Part shown: positions 9,452-21,369 of the stretch, in pieces
How positions within the stretch are numbered: the first letter of the stretch is position 1
How the letters are laid out: each line of letters opens with the position of its first letter
Assembly: GCA_001586965.3 (NCBI GenBank)
Contig: LUCW03001580.1
Coordinates: forward strand, 1 to 32,500
Direction of reading: 5' to 3'
DNA: 32,500 bases
Source of the DNA: Sphaeroforma sirkka
Taxonomy: Eukaryota; Opisthokonta; Ichthyosporea; Ichthyophonida
Notes under the pieces: model-generated
What the model was told of the DNA's origin: nothing
Database searches by the model: none
Seen by the model: the letters and a program-made list of their open reading frames with translations, nothing else
Translations under genes and position numbers: made by a program

Positions 9452-11092
9452 CATATTCTTCTGGCCAATTCTGTCTTCACCTTTGTTCCCTTTCTGGTTT
9501 CCCGTTCCCGTATGTGAATCTCGATCACTACCAGGTCCTTCATTCGTGTTGGGAACCGCCTTCTTACTTAGCGGTATGGATTTCACCACAGAACTCGGCC
9601 GTTTGGAAAACGTCTGGTATGCTCTCGAGTAAAATTCAGTCCAAGTCAGGTCGGCGAGTTTCATAAAACCATTGGTTTGTCCTTTAATTGAAATCGCACG
9701 TAGCTTGTCGGTATAAAATTGATGTATGTCGGCGTACAAGTCCTCTTGGTCTTGTCGATGAAGGGCCGATCGAAAGATTGTTTGTACCCACAACACGCAC
9801 ATGCCCAGCTTGTCAGATGACATCGTTTGTGTCTGAGCACGTGATATATGGGTGTCCAGTTCCAAAAGGTATTGTGACACTGGTGTTCCTTCATCCGGCG
9901 ATACCAGCAATTCCGGTCTGGGGTCTGTTGAGAACAGATGGACTATCATCTCGCTCTGCTCCTTCTACGTTTTTAGCTTTGTTACATCAGCCTTTGCCTT
10001 CTCCAACTTATTATACCTATGAGATGACGGCTTGAAACTCTGTTGCGCAGCCTCGAATCATAGGGATAATGAATCATAGGTTCTTACGTAAGTTTGCAGT
10101 AAGCATGATTTGACCAAATTCCTTTGAAGATCTCGATAATACCGCTAAGTTACTCGTATTGATAAAGTCCTTACGGTCTTTCTGATCTGGACGATACATA
10201 GTGGGTAACTTATCTATATCCTTGACAAACTTCTTACTGTTCATAGTCTTCTCAGAGTATATAATGCGTAGCTCCGTCCCGATCTTGGATTGGAAATGCT
10301 TCGCCATCGTCATTCTCAAGCTGGCTTGTTTAATCCTCCCTTGATTTATCGCTAGCGTCGCCTCCTCTTCTGCGTTTAGCATCCGAGCTGTGATATCAGC
10401 AGTCTTTTTGTCACTCTCCAAAATCTCATCAACTGATGTGTCCGTTTCCCTCATACCATGCAGTCGCTGATCATCTCCATGTCCCTTCTTGCGCGTAGTC
10501 ATCGTCGTCGTTGCCGTAGATGTCTTCGAAAGCTTGGCGGACGGCGGCTGATAGTCCGGCCCTGTCGAGGTCTGGTTCTTCAAACTCTGGCAGTGGTCCG
10601 ACTCTCGTCTCAGCTAGAACTTTTCGACTTCTCTTCCATCGTGAATTTTCTTTTGCCGGTCTTCTTCCGATCCTTGTAATTCTGGAATGCGGATGCCAAC
10701 TTTCGTAACTCGCGCATGTAATCATCAGTGTCCCGGTCGTCTGAGTCTTCACCTTCAGAATTTGGCTTCGGCTCTGATTCGGATGGCAGAGCCACTTGAC
10801 CTTGCGGCGTCGGGCTCTCCGGTTCAGACTCCGGCTGTTCCGACTACTTTAGCGGGTCGTTCGACGAATGCTTCGTAGGGGCTTTCTCGTCCTTCCTCTT
10901 AAGTTTCTTTGACTTCTTAGACTTGGGTGGATTGCCTTCCATCGCGTTGTCAAAGACTTCTGTGAGTAGGGCGTGTGCCATCATAATAACCACGTTCTCA
11001 TCCGCCTATGGATCAGGAGTCAAAGAGTGTTCAAGAGGCGTGACCGTCGGTTGGCTTTTAGATGCCATCGCCTTTCCCTTACGCTTCGTCAT
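9448..11092 (-). pseudogene. Gag of the older Ty3/gypsy element, 5' part
   Basis: The start is ATG 11092-11090 (MTKRKGKAMASK), resembling the start of the young gag, but a TAG follows after about 28 codons. The frame then shifts several times (open pieces around 10795-10610, 10752-10471, 10583-10074). The last piece is open from 9949 to the insertion point. It continues in phase at 1792 through the zinc knuckle to TGA 1511-1509. The protein is charged and low in complexity at the N-terminus and helical in the middle. A TGTAAAAGCC at 11,125 could be the edge of the older element's 5' LTR, since the young LTR starts TGTAAAC on the same strand. I could not find the far end with confidence. Confidence 0.75.
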
Positions 11093-12282
11093 AGTCTCGA
11101 TAGCGGATTATAAAATTAAAACTATGTAAAAGCCAGACTTACTGGGCTGCCTATCGATGTCAACAAGTTGACATAAAAGAAGGTACGATTTAGAAGTAAA
11201 TTTGCACAATATAATTCAAGTTTGCTTCAGCCTTCAGCAATGAGCTAAGATTACGGGATTTAAGACTGAGACTGTTGTCGTTATAGTTCCGCTCTAATCA
11301 CTCAATTCATTTCAACACTTTTATACTTAATGGCGATTTTTCTTTGGTCTTATTGCGTCATCTAGGTCTTATATTCTGGAAAGAATCTAACGATGTTGAT
11401 TGATTCCATTGCGTGAGGCGCTGTTGGGCATTAGCATGGTCTGGGCGATATACATACGCCAGACTGATTGTAGTGGGTTGTGTGTGGATTGCGAGGTCAA
11501 TAGCAGTTATACAATTCTGAATCCAATATAATAGTGGGCAGTGTTTGATAAAAGAAATGGCTCATTATAGTAAATAAACCCAGACCGCCTAATTCTGGAC
11601 TAGAAAGATAATTGTATACTCTTTCATATTTTTTTCGACTGATTAGTTCCCAGGATGGGGATGTGAACGGCCAAAAGGACTATGCCGATAGTATGTGGGG
11701 GAGAGGGCCGGGGATATTGTAATCAGCACGATGGGCGGTTGGACCTGGGTCCATAAAGTAATACTGACACATCGCAGATACCGTATTTGCTGTTCAAATA
11801 CGCAAGTGATTGGCATCTTCAAGGAAAATTGCAATAGCCGAGGTAGTTGGTCGAGTACGGCACGGTTGTCACAACTGACAACCATCACTACGTTAAATTA
11901 AAATCATACAACTTGATATCTTTACATGGTTAATAAATCATACAACTTGGTATCTTTACAGGATTGATTTAATCTCACAATTTGTAACAAGTTTGCAACT
12001 TTATTTATTCCACACTATGATTATCATGTTCAATCTTATACGACTATCGCAGCTACTAACCACAACTAGACAAAATTTCCATGCAACTTAATATCATTAC
12101 AGGGCTAGTGCCGGCTTGTGACAAGTTTACAACTTCGTCTTTCGCACTATCAGTTGTACATTTGATTTGACTGGGTATGTTTAGCTCAATACTGAGTAAG
12201 CAATCATAAATTGCGAGTATCAGTCCATTAGATCAATAGTGTAAGAGAGATTCCGCTATACGAAGGTGTGTCTACCAAACTG
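11093..12282. other. No gene recognised; probable old LTR and a diverged internal repeat
   Basis: The first part (from about 11,125) is probably LTR of the older element. Between 11,905 and 12,150 diverged copies of a short module recur: ATCATACAACTTGATATCTTTACA at 11,906 and 11,937 and a weaker one near 12,082. Each of the last two is followed by TTGTRACAAGTTTRCAACTT, at about 11,982 and 12,117. I see no convincing open frame. Confidence 0.4.
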
Positions 12283-12522
12283 CTATTGACTTGCCATATA
12301 TTCGATCAAGCATGGTGAGAATCCTGATGTATAGAAATTAACAGGAGAGACTCTGTATTGGAAGGACCGCCACTTTCGTCTGTAAGGCTTACTACAGTTG
12401 TTTACAGAGAGTAGGGAGATATACTGGCTGACCGCTGCTAATACATCGTCGAACAGCAACACATCAAAATGCTTCGCGCGAGCTTCGTCCTGCTTAATAG
12501 CGGCCCCAGCTGTAGTAGCCAT
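12283..12522 (-). CDS. Possible first exon of an unrecognised gene
   Basis: ATG 12522-12520 has a strong context (A at -3, G at +4) and begins MATTAGAAIKQDEARAKHFD. The first 40 codons have a protein-like composition, with VLLFDDVLAAVSQYISLL. After that the frame looks less natural, and a GTAAAC donor-like site lies near 12,398, so the coding part may end there. The frame stops at 12,283. I do not recognise the family; the VLLFDD stretch faintly recalls NTPase Walker B segments but no Walker A is visible. It could be chance. Confidence 0.25.
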   Translation of the reverse strand: MATTAGAAIKQDEARAKHFDVLLFDDVLAAVSQYISLLSVNNCSKPYRRKWRSFQYRVSPVNFYTSGFSPCLIEYMASQ

Positions 12523-12782
12523 GTTTGTTGTTATCAGAGCACGTTTGCAATGATACACTGTACCGTCAATAAACTCAGAGCGGAAAGTCTTTGCAACAAT
12601 TGTATCTCTACCACTGGCGAACGGATGATGCTGCGAGGAGCCTGCTTAACTATCCCAAGCGGATAGTCTGGTGTTCTGTGACACCCCTAACACTCCCGAT
12701 CAGACATCTTGTGCCACGCTTAAGCAGCGCGGGCCCCTTCGGCGTAATGGCTTACAATAACATTAACTTCTACAAGGCATAG

Positions 12783-14200
12783 ATTCGACTACAATGAAGG
12801 TAAATTTATTTTACTCTGTCACTATTCGGCATTTTTTCTACACATAAACTCTAAATGTACACATTCATATCCTACTGCAACATGCGTATTGAACAAAGAT
12901 ACGAGCTCTTCGCACCCTTCACAATCACACATACGGCACTTACATTAAACCCAGATTTGATCCGTTGAGTGGCGTCCTGTAGGTGTGCCGTGGAGGTAGC
13001 TTGAGTTGGGGCTGTGGCAGGAATGAAACTACGAGATAGTTAACATCAGATTACCTGAAAGTGCTCCCAGTTTGCGTGTAGGTATTTACATTCCAATATG
13101 AATACAAAAAGGTACACATATGATCTGTGGACGTCGCAAAGATTATTCCCAATCGCATTGACTGATAAAGGTTTTGCTTAGCGGGTCGACTTCGTGTCTG
13201 CAACACAGATCGTTACATATAGTGATGATGCATTTCACGGAGTGAGGTAGAGTACATGCAACGTTGCTTGCGGATCTCGGTGAACTACAGGGTTGGTCAT
13301 GGATATACCGAGTTCACATGTGGATGAAATAGAACAATTGAATGTTTCTTTTAGAATAATGCTATAGTCGACATCCGCACGCCGGAATTGGGGTAAATTT
13401 GGAGAATGAAGATTTTGCTTTACTTGAAAGGTAAGGGTTTGCTAATTTATGTAATACATTATGCTTGGTTGTTTGTTTACAGAGTGCCACTTCAGAGGAG
13501 ATTTACGGGTACCTTTTGGCAGAATTATACCGTATATCTCTGTATCTAGAACAATTCGACTCATGATGTGATCCTTACGGATGAAGTTGGAGAGCCTTTT
13601 TACATGCGGGGTAGCGTTCAGCATATCAATCCAGCGTGACAACACAAGACATCAAATGTGCACTCATCGATATAATCAGCACTGCCAGTTTGATGTGTCG
13701 ATAAAGACTCCTAAAGATTCAAATACATATGAACAGTACACATATGTATATGTATGTATTAATTTGACTTATGGTTACGGATGCAAGATGATTGTATACG
13801 CATACACAAACATATATATATATACATAAACATATCCGCAAAGATTTACAAAACAATGGTGCGCTTGCACGCTGACTTCACCACCTAATCCATGTACATG
13901 CATATGGATGTATACATTTAAGAATAAATATACTATTCTTACTGTAAGTATAGAAATATGTACTGCAATATTTATTCGCGGGATTTTGCGATTGAGATCT
14001 GCGGCTGTTGAATATCTCGGACTCTCGGGGCTTACAAATTATTCTGAGGTAGGGTAAATAAGCTTCACTGAATGTCATCTCTATATGCAATCATACAGAC
14101 GTATATCTACAACACACTCTATACGGCATATCTTGACAAGCCTATGCCATCTATTTTTGCGTATATATAGGCATGTTTCAGCAAAACGCTTATATCGTAC
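12783..14200. other. No gene recognised
   Basis: This is AT-rich unique sequence without a convincing exon. It may hold 3' exons or UTR of the transporter-like gene whose exon lies at 14,201-14,341 and which continues towards lower coordinates after a GTACGA donor. TTTCTACA at 12,835-12,842 resembles the terminal bases of the young LTR and could be the far end of the older LTR, but this is weak. Confidence 0.3.
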
Positions 14201-14341
14201 CTGGATGGGGTACATTGCGTACATGTACGATGCAGACACAACGTAGATCAACACAACGAACGTGGCAAGGTCGATACGGAACCCAAAGATGAGCCACGAC
14301 AGCAGGGTTGGTCCTATTAGACCTACGGCGTCAGCACATAC
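14201..14341 (-). CDS. Internal exon of a nucleotide-sugar-transporter-like gene (SLC35 family)
   Basis: The exon is 141 bases (47 codons), phase 0 at both ends. The acceptor is CTGTCGCAG at 14,350-14,342 and the donor CAG|GTACGA at 14,200. The peptide has two hydrophobic spans: GLIGPTLLSWLIFGF, then LATFVVLIYVVSASYMYAMY. It aligns by eye with the last two membrane helices of SLC35A Golgi nucleotide-sugar transporters: ADN..., STLISYF..., a short loop, then a helix ending in TATFLYG. These antiporters carry UDP-sugars or CMP-sialic acid into the Golgi lumen. I could not find the flanking exons. The exon call is firm from the splice sites and open frame; the family call is moderate. Confidence 0.5.
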
Positions 14342-14785
14342 CTGCGACAGAATGGAGACATGTGTGAGCTAAAGTTAAAAAAGGGTGGGTGCGTATAAAC
14401 AAGCTGAACGATAATAGGTGCGATTGGGCCTACAATTGTATTGGGGACTGAATAAGTTGGACATACAAATGAGCCTGCAATTATGAGATGGGAACAGTGG
14501 CAGTGGATGAAGATATGTCTGCAAATTTATGAGAATTCTCTTTTATGAGAATTTTCATGAAAAATTGCTATAGACAATACAGCACTGGATTTACAAAGGG
14601 AAGTATTATACGGTATTATACGCGAGCTAGGCTAATGCGAAGAGAGTCTAAACTGTAGGACACTCGATAAAGCATATATTACTGATTCGATGTACGCCAG
14701 ATATATTTATATTACCTTTACGACAGAGTTTTGTTTTTTTTTTCGGGAAAAGCGATGTGATGTGCCACAATTCAATCATCAACAG

Positions 14786-14877
14786 AACCATAGGTTGCAG
14801 AATACAGTGGAACCCCGCCAAGGAGAAGGCCGGAGACAGACGCAGTAGGCATTTCAAAGAAAATGTTCATTACGAAG
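14786..14877 (+). CDS. Possible exon, unknown gene
   Basis: A stretch of 92 bases lies between a good acceptor (ATCATCAACAG, ending 14,785) and a strong donor (GAAG|GTAAGT, 14,878). Only one of three frames is open: it begins TIGCRIQWNPAKEKAGDRR and ends HFKENVHYE. The minus strand is also open here (EMPTASVSGLLLGGVPL, stop at 14,772) but has no visible acceptor. I do not recognise either peptide. Confidence 0.3.
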
Positions 14878-14908
14878 GTAAGTAAGCACGTATACATCGG
14901 TATACTCA

Positions 14909-15054
14909 CACACACACACACACACACACACATGAAAATATATATGTACATATGTATACACAATAGTCACATATGCTTATCCAGATAGCTTGTATATACC
15001 CATAAGTATATACAGGTGTAGACAATACATCACACTTCTAATATAAATACAGAC

Positions 15055-15137
<83 letters not shown>

Positions 15138-15138
15138 C
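14909..15138. repeat. (CA)n and (TA)n microsatellites
   Basis: A (CA) run lies at 14,909-14,932. A compound TA-CA-TA array lies at 15,054-15,138, with the CA run interrupted once by a lost A. Confidence 0.95.
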
Positions 15139-15145
15139 TATGCAC

Positions 15146-15540
15146 GTATACATGAATCCCGAAGTTCATGTATAGATTTCAAATCAAATACAGATATAGA
15201 CATAGACATAATGTACATCAGTATAGATCATTTGCACATGTAGAGCGTTGTAAGTGCAGCTGTATGAAGATAACTTTTTCTACAGGCACACTCATATATG
15301 TTTATATATGAACACGAATTTAACACACTGTACTATATACGTAAACATGAATTCTTGAAGTTCATGCATAGATTTCAAATCAAATACAGATATAGACATA
15401 GACATAATATACATCCATACAGATCATTTGCACATGTAGAACTTTATAGGTGCAGCTGTATGGAGATACCTTTTTCTACAGGCACACTCAAATATGTTCA
15501 TATATGAACACGAATTTAACACACTGTACTATTAACGTAG
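15146..15540. repeat. 195-bp tandem direct duplication
   Basis: There are two head-to-tail copies, about 15,146-15,340 and 15,341-15,540. They share CATGAAT, AAGTTCATG, ATAGATTTCAAATCAAATAC, ATTTGCACATGTAGA, TTTTTCTACAGGCACACTCA and CACGAATTTAACACACTGTA. They differ by scattered substitutions. Each copy holds CATGAA...TTCATG and TATATGAACA palindromes. No coding potential is seen. Confidence 0.9.
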
Positions 15541-16230
15541 GTAATAGCTGTCACCAGCCATTATCTCGTCTCCGTATACATTAAAGGCTAATATACTCAT
15601 AAGCTCATAAGCAATTATATCTAATAAGTTCATATACTCATAAGCTTATATACATCATATGTTTATATACTCATAAGCTCATAAGCTTATATACATCATA
15701 AGTTCATATACTCATAAGCTCGTATACATCTCGTACGCTAACACACTGGCAGTAAACCCCGGTGCCCGAGTTTATAACATAAAAGTTCATAACACAATGG
15801 ACGGAGTCGATGATTTTAATTACTCATGTTGTACTTTCAATAGTCCTTGACAGCTGAGTATGTACCTTCTACCTTGACATTTGTCATGCCGTTTCAGCAA
15901 TAGTAGTTTCACCGCTACTAGACAGGACCACAATGAATCGACATAGTAGTGGGGAATCTATCGCTCGTGATGGATGTGCAAAAGTAACAGTATAAAATGC
16001 ATCAGAAGTAGAGCAAATGGTCATCGATCTATACTGGACTGTATCGAAGGTCTACAAAAGGCTTTGACAAAGGCTGTGCATACCAGATTAAATGCTTCAC
16101 TGATCATACGGAATCAACGGATATATATATATATGTCATTCATAAGTACGCACGTACGGGGTGCAGATTTATCAAATTGTAAGAAATAATGTGATGCGCA
16201 TTAAAAGATAACAAGTCTAGTCTCTGAGAT
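15541..16230. other. No gene recognised; short degenerate repeat
   Basis: From about 15,592 to 15,725 the motif ATACTCATAAGCTCATAAGCTTATATACATCAT recurs in degenerate form, rich in HindIII-like AAGCTT palindromes. The rest is unique AT-rich sequence with no supported exon. Confidence 0.5.
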
Positions 16231-17281
<1,051 letters not shown>

Positions 17282-17284
<3 letters not shown>

Positions 17285-17763
17285 CTTACCATACGGAAGC
17301 ATGCAGAGGCTATGTCTATATGTACTCTCTAATTTCTAGCGACTTCCTTTCCATCTTAGATGGATCTATAGCACAACGTGAGGATAGGTCAATACATAAC
17401 CTCCGTGCATCGGTGTGTCATGAAACACACCTGCGAAGGCAGCGAAGGCAATAATGTACAGTATAACAGAAGGAGAGATACTTATTTTGTTTTATCATCA
17501 CGTAAACGATCTCATGGATTAGATAGGGCAAACTAATACAAACAAACGTTCATGCAATAAGTATGATGAAAAAACCTGGGTACTCATCTAAAACACCGAC
17601 TACGAGAGCTGTTTTCATATATCTCCAGCGTAGTCGTATTCTTAGCAAACATGGGCGATGCATACTCCAGGGTATGCTGTATGATATAACGAAAAAATAG
17701 CTGGTATTTTAATACTTGCATAATTTGATAGATGCTTTCTGCATGTTTCCGTATGGTAAGTAT
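17282..17763. repeat. Element bounded by 25-bp inverted repeats
   Basis: 17,282-17,306 (ATACTTACCATACGGAAGCA plus TGCAG) is the reverse complement of 17,739-17,763 with one mismatch. The span is 482 bp. Just to the right, 17,774-17,840 is a second diverged copy of 17,664-17,735 (GAAAAAATAGCTGGTAT, ACTTGCATA, TTTGATAGATGCTTTC). On the minus strand near 17,600-17,690 a short peptide HTLEYASPMFAKN resembles the LEYASP segment of LINE reverse transcriptases. It is therefore a possible degraded non-LTR remnant, at low confidence. Confidence 0.6.
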
Positions 17764-19133
17764 ATATATATATGTATGATGTATGCTATAATGAAAAAAT
17801 AGCTGGTATGTCAATACTTGCATATTTTGATAGATGCTTTCCTCCTATAGACAATATAAATACAAGTGTTGATATGTGATTATTTTAGGAGGCGATGTGA
17901 TATAGAACACAGTAAAACCCAAAACCCTGGGATTTTTATAAAACAGAAGCGGTTGCTGTATGTAAATACAATGTATACTAGCCAGTAGCTATATAGTATG
18001 TTACATAATAACTTGCCAAATGTGTATGCGTTTGTCACGTGCATATATATATACAGTATATAACATACTATTCACATGTAATTGATTAGCATTATTAGAC
18101 TCAACATTCACAATCCCGTGCTTAAGCCTTCAATACAATATTGATATATATAAATGAACTTATAGACGCACGTATGAAAAATACATATCCTTCCTTTTAA
18201 TACATTTTCTATCCGAGGTACTTCGTTGATTATGAATATTCTGAGTGCTTGTTGTCGTTTGCGACTCTCTCTTCATGCACCTCTGGGATCAGCACATTCG
18301 TTTAACCCGTTGCATACCATTGTATTCCCTTTTCACGATTTAGGACAAATACCCTAATTCACTAATATAGTACTGGTAGTACCAGTCACAATCCAACAGT
18401 TGCTGATCGTCTGATTCTTTTTTTATTAGAACTTCTCAAGAACCATTTTGTCAACGAATTAATATTTACTACTGAGTCAAGTTGTTAGACAGATCGTTTC
18501 AACCACCGATAGCAGTCTAAACTAATGCATGATGACTTCGTCGTAAAGGGATGGGCAGTATATATTACACCTTCAATGCGGTACGTCATTCTGAAACCTC
18601 CGATGAAATGTGCAAAGGTAGTATGTGATGCTCATTGCTGATACCTTGCTATAGATACAAGTGTGCAAACATAAGCCACCCTTAGTACAGATCATCATTC
18701 TGTTGAGAAAATCATTTCATTTTTCAATAGCATGTGCCTGACAAAGGCCACAAGCTTTCTTAATTGCTGGTTGTTGAACATGCATGCAGTACTGGAGGTA
18801 GTCCACGCTACAAGCGAGATGTCCTTCAAACTACGTAGCTGGTATCTGGTTTCCAGGAGATTATCTATCACTCAATCACCATTGATAGAAGATATAGCCG
18901 CTGTTATGATGACCGCACACCCGAGTGGGGCGGTGTATTCTTACGAGAACAGGGCTTGGGTATGGGCTAATACCTACATGCCAAATGTGTCAGATGTGTA
19001 TAAATCTTTCCTATCTTTGGTTTTAACCGCTGCATGATAGTGTGTTTGCCTTCATAGTTTAGGACTGCTAGTGGCAAAATAAGTGTTGTCGACTCGTGCA
19101 GTCACAACTCACCAACACAACCTTGTTTGTAAC
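17764..19133. other. No gene recognised with confidence
   Basis: An open frame with ATG at 18,732-18,734 runs 101 codons to 19,037 on the plus strand, without recognisable domains. A diverged repeat pair is visible near 18,300-18,350 and 19,022-19,070 (TTTAACC, TTGCAT or CTGCAT, TTTAGGAC), suggesting an old duplicated or mobile sequence. The 3' end of the claudin-like gene abuts on the right. Confidence 0.35.
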
Positions 19134-19715
19134 TTATACTTTCAGCAGATATTTCTCGCTCCACGTCGTTTTCCAGTTTCGGTTCTTAGGTTTTCCACTG
19201 CTGATGAAAAATATCGATACCAAAGATGCTACTACCCCACTCATGACTATGTAATATGTTACGCCTAACTCAGTCGTATAGGGAGGATACGAAAAATTGT
19301 AGGAAATTGCCATTAGAAGCGACGAAATCATCATCAGCACCCCCTGTATTGTTGCACACGACGTTGTTGCGCCGCCGGCATAGTACTTACAACAACAGAA
19401 CAATAGCAGATTCGTCAGCAGACACAGTATAGTGATCATGCCTAATATCATGGCAATCATAAGTAGGCCTGACATAGCCGTCTCGTACGTATTAGCCCAC
19501 GAGGAACTACTCACATCGCTGCAGTATATCCAATCTCTGCCTAAGAATTCAGCCGTTTTGTAGTTGATACACGCAGTCGATATTCCTACACTGTAGTTAG
19601 GCCCTACATACCACTCAGACGATACAAAGCCTAGAAAGGCAGCAGATGTCGAGAAGACTATGAGAGGCAATGATATCAACACATATGCAAACCTATACGC
19701 TTCCATCTCCTTCAT
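19134..19715 (-). CDS. Claudin/PMP22-like four-transmembrane protein
   Basis: This is an intronless frame of 193 residues, ATG 19715 to TAA 19134, with A at -3 of the start. Four hydrophobic helices are visible: about 8-31, 80-110, 120-141 and 151-173. The first extracellular loop has W35, G44, C49 and C65. This fits the pattern W ... G-L-W-xx-C ... C of the PMP22/EMP/MP20/claudin family, except that the second W is S here. A cysteine run (FCCCKYYAGG) follows helix 2 and may be palmitoylated. The C-terminal tail is short and basic. It is probably a plasma-membrane tetraspan protein; the cysteine pair would form the loop disulphide. A distant four-helix family (for example fungal SUR7-like) is an alternative. 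It is divergent from the PDCD4-like gene that starts 2 kb to the right. Confidence 0.7.
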   Translation of the reverse strand: MKEMEAYRFAYVLISLPLIVFSTSAAFLGFVSSEWYVGPNYSVGISTACINYKTAEFLGRDWIYCSDVSSSSWANTYETAMSGLLMIAMILGMITILCLLTNLLLFCCCKYYAGGATTSCATIQGVLMMISSLLMAISYNFSYPPYTTELGVTYYIVMSGVVASLVSIFFISSGKPKNRNWKTTWSEKYLLKV

Positions 19716-21114
19716 AGTTGGTTAATATTGTATGTACTACCACGCGTTCTGAGAATCCAAAACCGTAAACTGCACAAGGATATACATATATATTTACATA
19801 CTATATACAGTTAACAGTATATAATATATATATATTTAAAAAAGAGCTGGTAAAGTAGTAAATAGATAGATAAACGACAATACAACTTATGTATTGTGAT
19901 TCTCTGAATAACTCCGATTCTCTTGCTATGCATGATAATATGTATATATTTATGTACGATACTCTAGTCTCTACTCTCTACTCTAGGCCCTAGGGAGAGT
20001 AAAATGTAGTAGTAAGTCCAATTTTTCTTGTTTTTAAAAAGAAATATATACAACTTGTGCTCTCAAAGGCTCAAAGGCAGCTCTCTCTCTAGCTGCTAAA
20101 TACAAAGTAAATAGTTTTAAGAAGTATTGGTAGAGTAGAGAGAGAGAGTGAAGAGAGTAGAGACTGAGAGAGTAGAACGCGTATCCGGTATCTCGACTCT
20201 GAAATGAAAATCTCACTCTTCAGTCTTCTCACTCTTCACTCCTCAGGGCTCAGAGTTTCAGAGTCTCAGAGTCTCAAGTCTCCACTGAAGTCCATACTCT
20301 CAGACTCTCAGTGTCCAGAGTCCAGTCGCCAGTCTCTGCTCAGCGGCCCAAGCCCCAAGGCCCTCATTACGTTTTACGTTGCAACGTTTAAACTTCAATA
20401 AGTATACGTTTGTACGGATGAGCCCCGACTCCCGAGCCTCCGATGGCCGATGGGGCACCCCCATTTTTCTAGTTTTTTTTTTATACAAGTAAAAATACAT
20501 ACATTTTGGAGGATTGTTTGCATTTTGGCCAAACCGCCAATCAGCCAAGCGGCCAAGGACTCAAGGAATTATTCAAAAAGTCGTATTTATCTCTCACATA
20601 CGTCACCGGTTTACGGGTCATCATACGGGCTAAGTTCAAAATTGAAAATTCGATACAAGGTCATATGACAGAGTATAAGCCTATACTCATTGGTCCTACA
20701 CTATAGTTATACGTCATAACAGGGAGTAAGGTTCATTAGTAATCTCCTGCGCACGTGTGTAAACTGCAAGCTTCACTTTCAAAGTCTCATTCAGAAACTT
20801 CACAAGTTCACAGTTCACAGTTCACACTTCACCAGACTTCAGTGAATAGTTCACACTCACAGACTCACGAGTCACAGGGCACTCAATCCAATTATATGTA
20901 TTTTTGAAAACAAGAACAACAAAATTTCATCCAGTAAATAATACTATAGGAACTGGGCTTTTATTTTTAAAAAACCTTATATAAATGGATGATACGAGTA
21001 TATTATATCTATAGGTCATTAAAGTAAACAAAAATAAATAAACACCAGAAGAGTGGGTGATCGTTCGAGAACGGGTCTCAATACAACCCCTGCCAAAAAG
21101 GGTATGAAATGCAC
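19716..21114. other. Intergenic, CT/AG-rich degenerate repeats; no gene recognised
   Basis: Between 19,960 and 20,360, and again at 20,780-20,890, the sequence is dominated by degenerate CTCTACTC, AGTCTCAGAGTCTC and TTCACAGTTCACA units. The few short open frames reflect this composition. The stretch lies between two divergent genes and may contain their promoters, but I see no clear core element. Confidence 0.5.
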
Positions 21115-21205
21115 GGCCCTTTGGATTAGGGTCCCGAGCAGTGATCAGGTTTCTTCCGACGACAAATCGTAAATTTAAATAGCAGAGACCCTAATCCAGA
21201 GGGCC
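21115..21205. repeat. Inverted repeat (19-bp arms, 53-base loop)
   Basis: 21,115-21,133 (GGCCCTTTGGATTAGGGTC) pairs with 21,187-21,205 (GACCCTAATCCAGAGGGCC) at 18 of 19 positions. It could form a stable hairpin or be a foldback element. Confidence 0.85.
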
Positions 21206-21243
21206 ATGAGAAATGGGACTAATGTTCATTTCTAATATATATG

Positions 21244-21369
21244 TCAGAAGGCTATGAAATGAATGAATATGGATTTATTTCATATTTGTTCTATTTGATT
21301 TTTTTTTTAAAGAGCACCAAAAACAATCGAAGGCTGATATTTTATGTATTTATTTACATAGCCTTCTGA
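21244..21369. mobile_element. Small MITE-like element with 13-bp perfect terminal inverted repeats
   Basis: TCAGAAGGCTATG at 21,244-21,256 is the exact reverse complement of CATAGCCTTCTGA at 21,357-21,369. The element is 126 bp, AT-rich and non-coding. The same end recurs at 29,495-29,506 (AGAAGGCTATGA) and 29,615-29,628 (TCAGAAGGCTATGA), so it is a dispersed family. No clear target duplication is seen. Confidence 0.65.

Noticed and set aside
11125..12842. A full 1.7-kb LTR of the older element, ending TTTCTACA
   Set aside because: Only the few terminal bases resemble the young LTR. Without the partner LTR, which lies outside the window, the ends cannot be set.
18732..19037. Plus-strand frame of 101 codons, with AWVWANTY echoing SSWANTY of the claudin-like protein
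   Set aside because: The shared DNA is only about 15 bases, there is no other similarity or membrane pattern, and no splice or domain evidence. Probably chance.
21115..21205. TTAGGG within the hairpin arm taken as a telomere-like repeat
   Set aside because: It occurs once per arm, not in tandem, so it is not telomeric.
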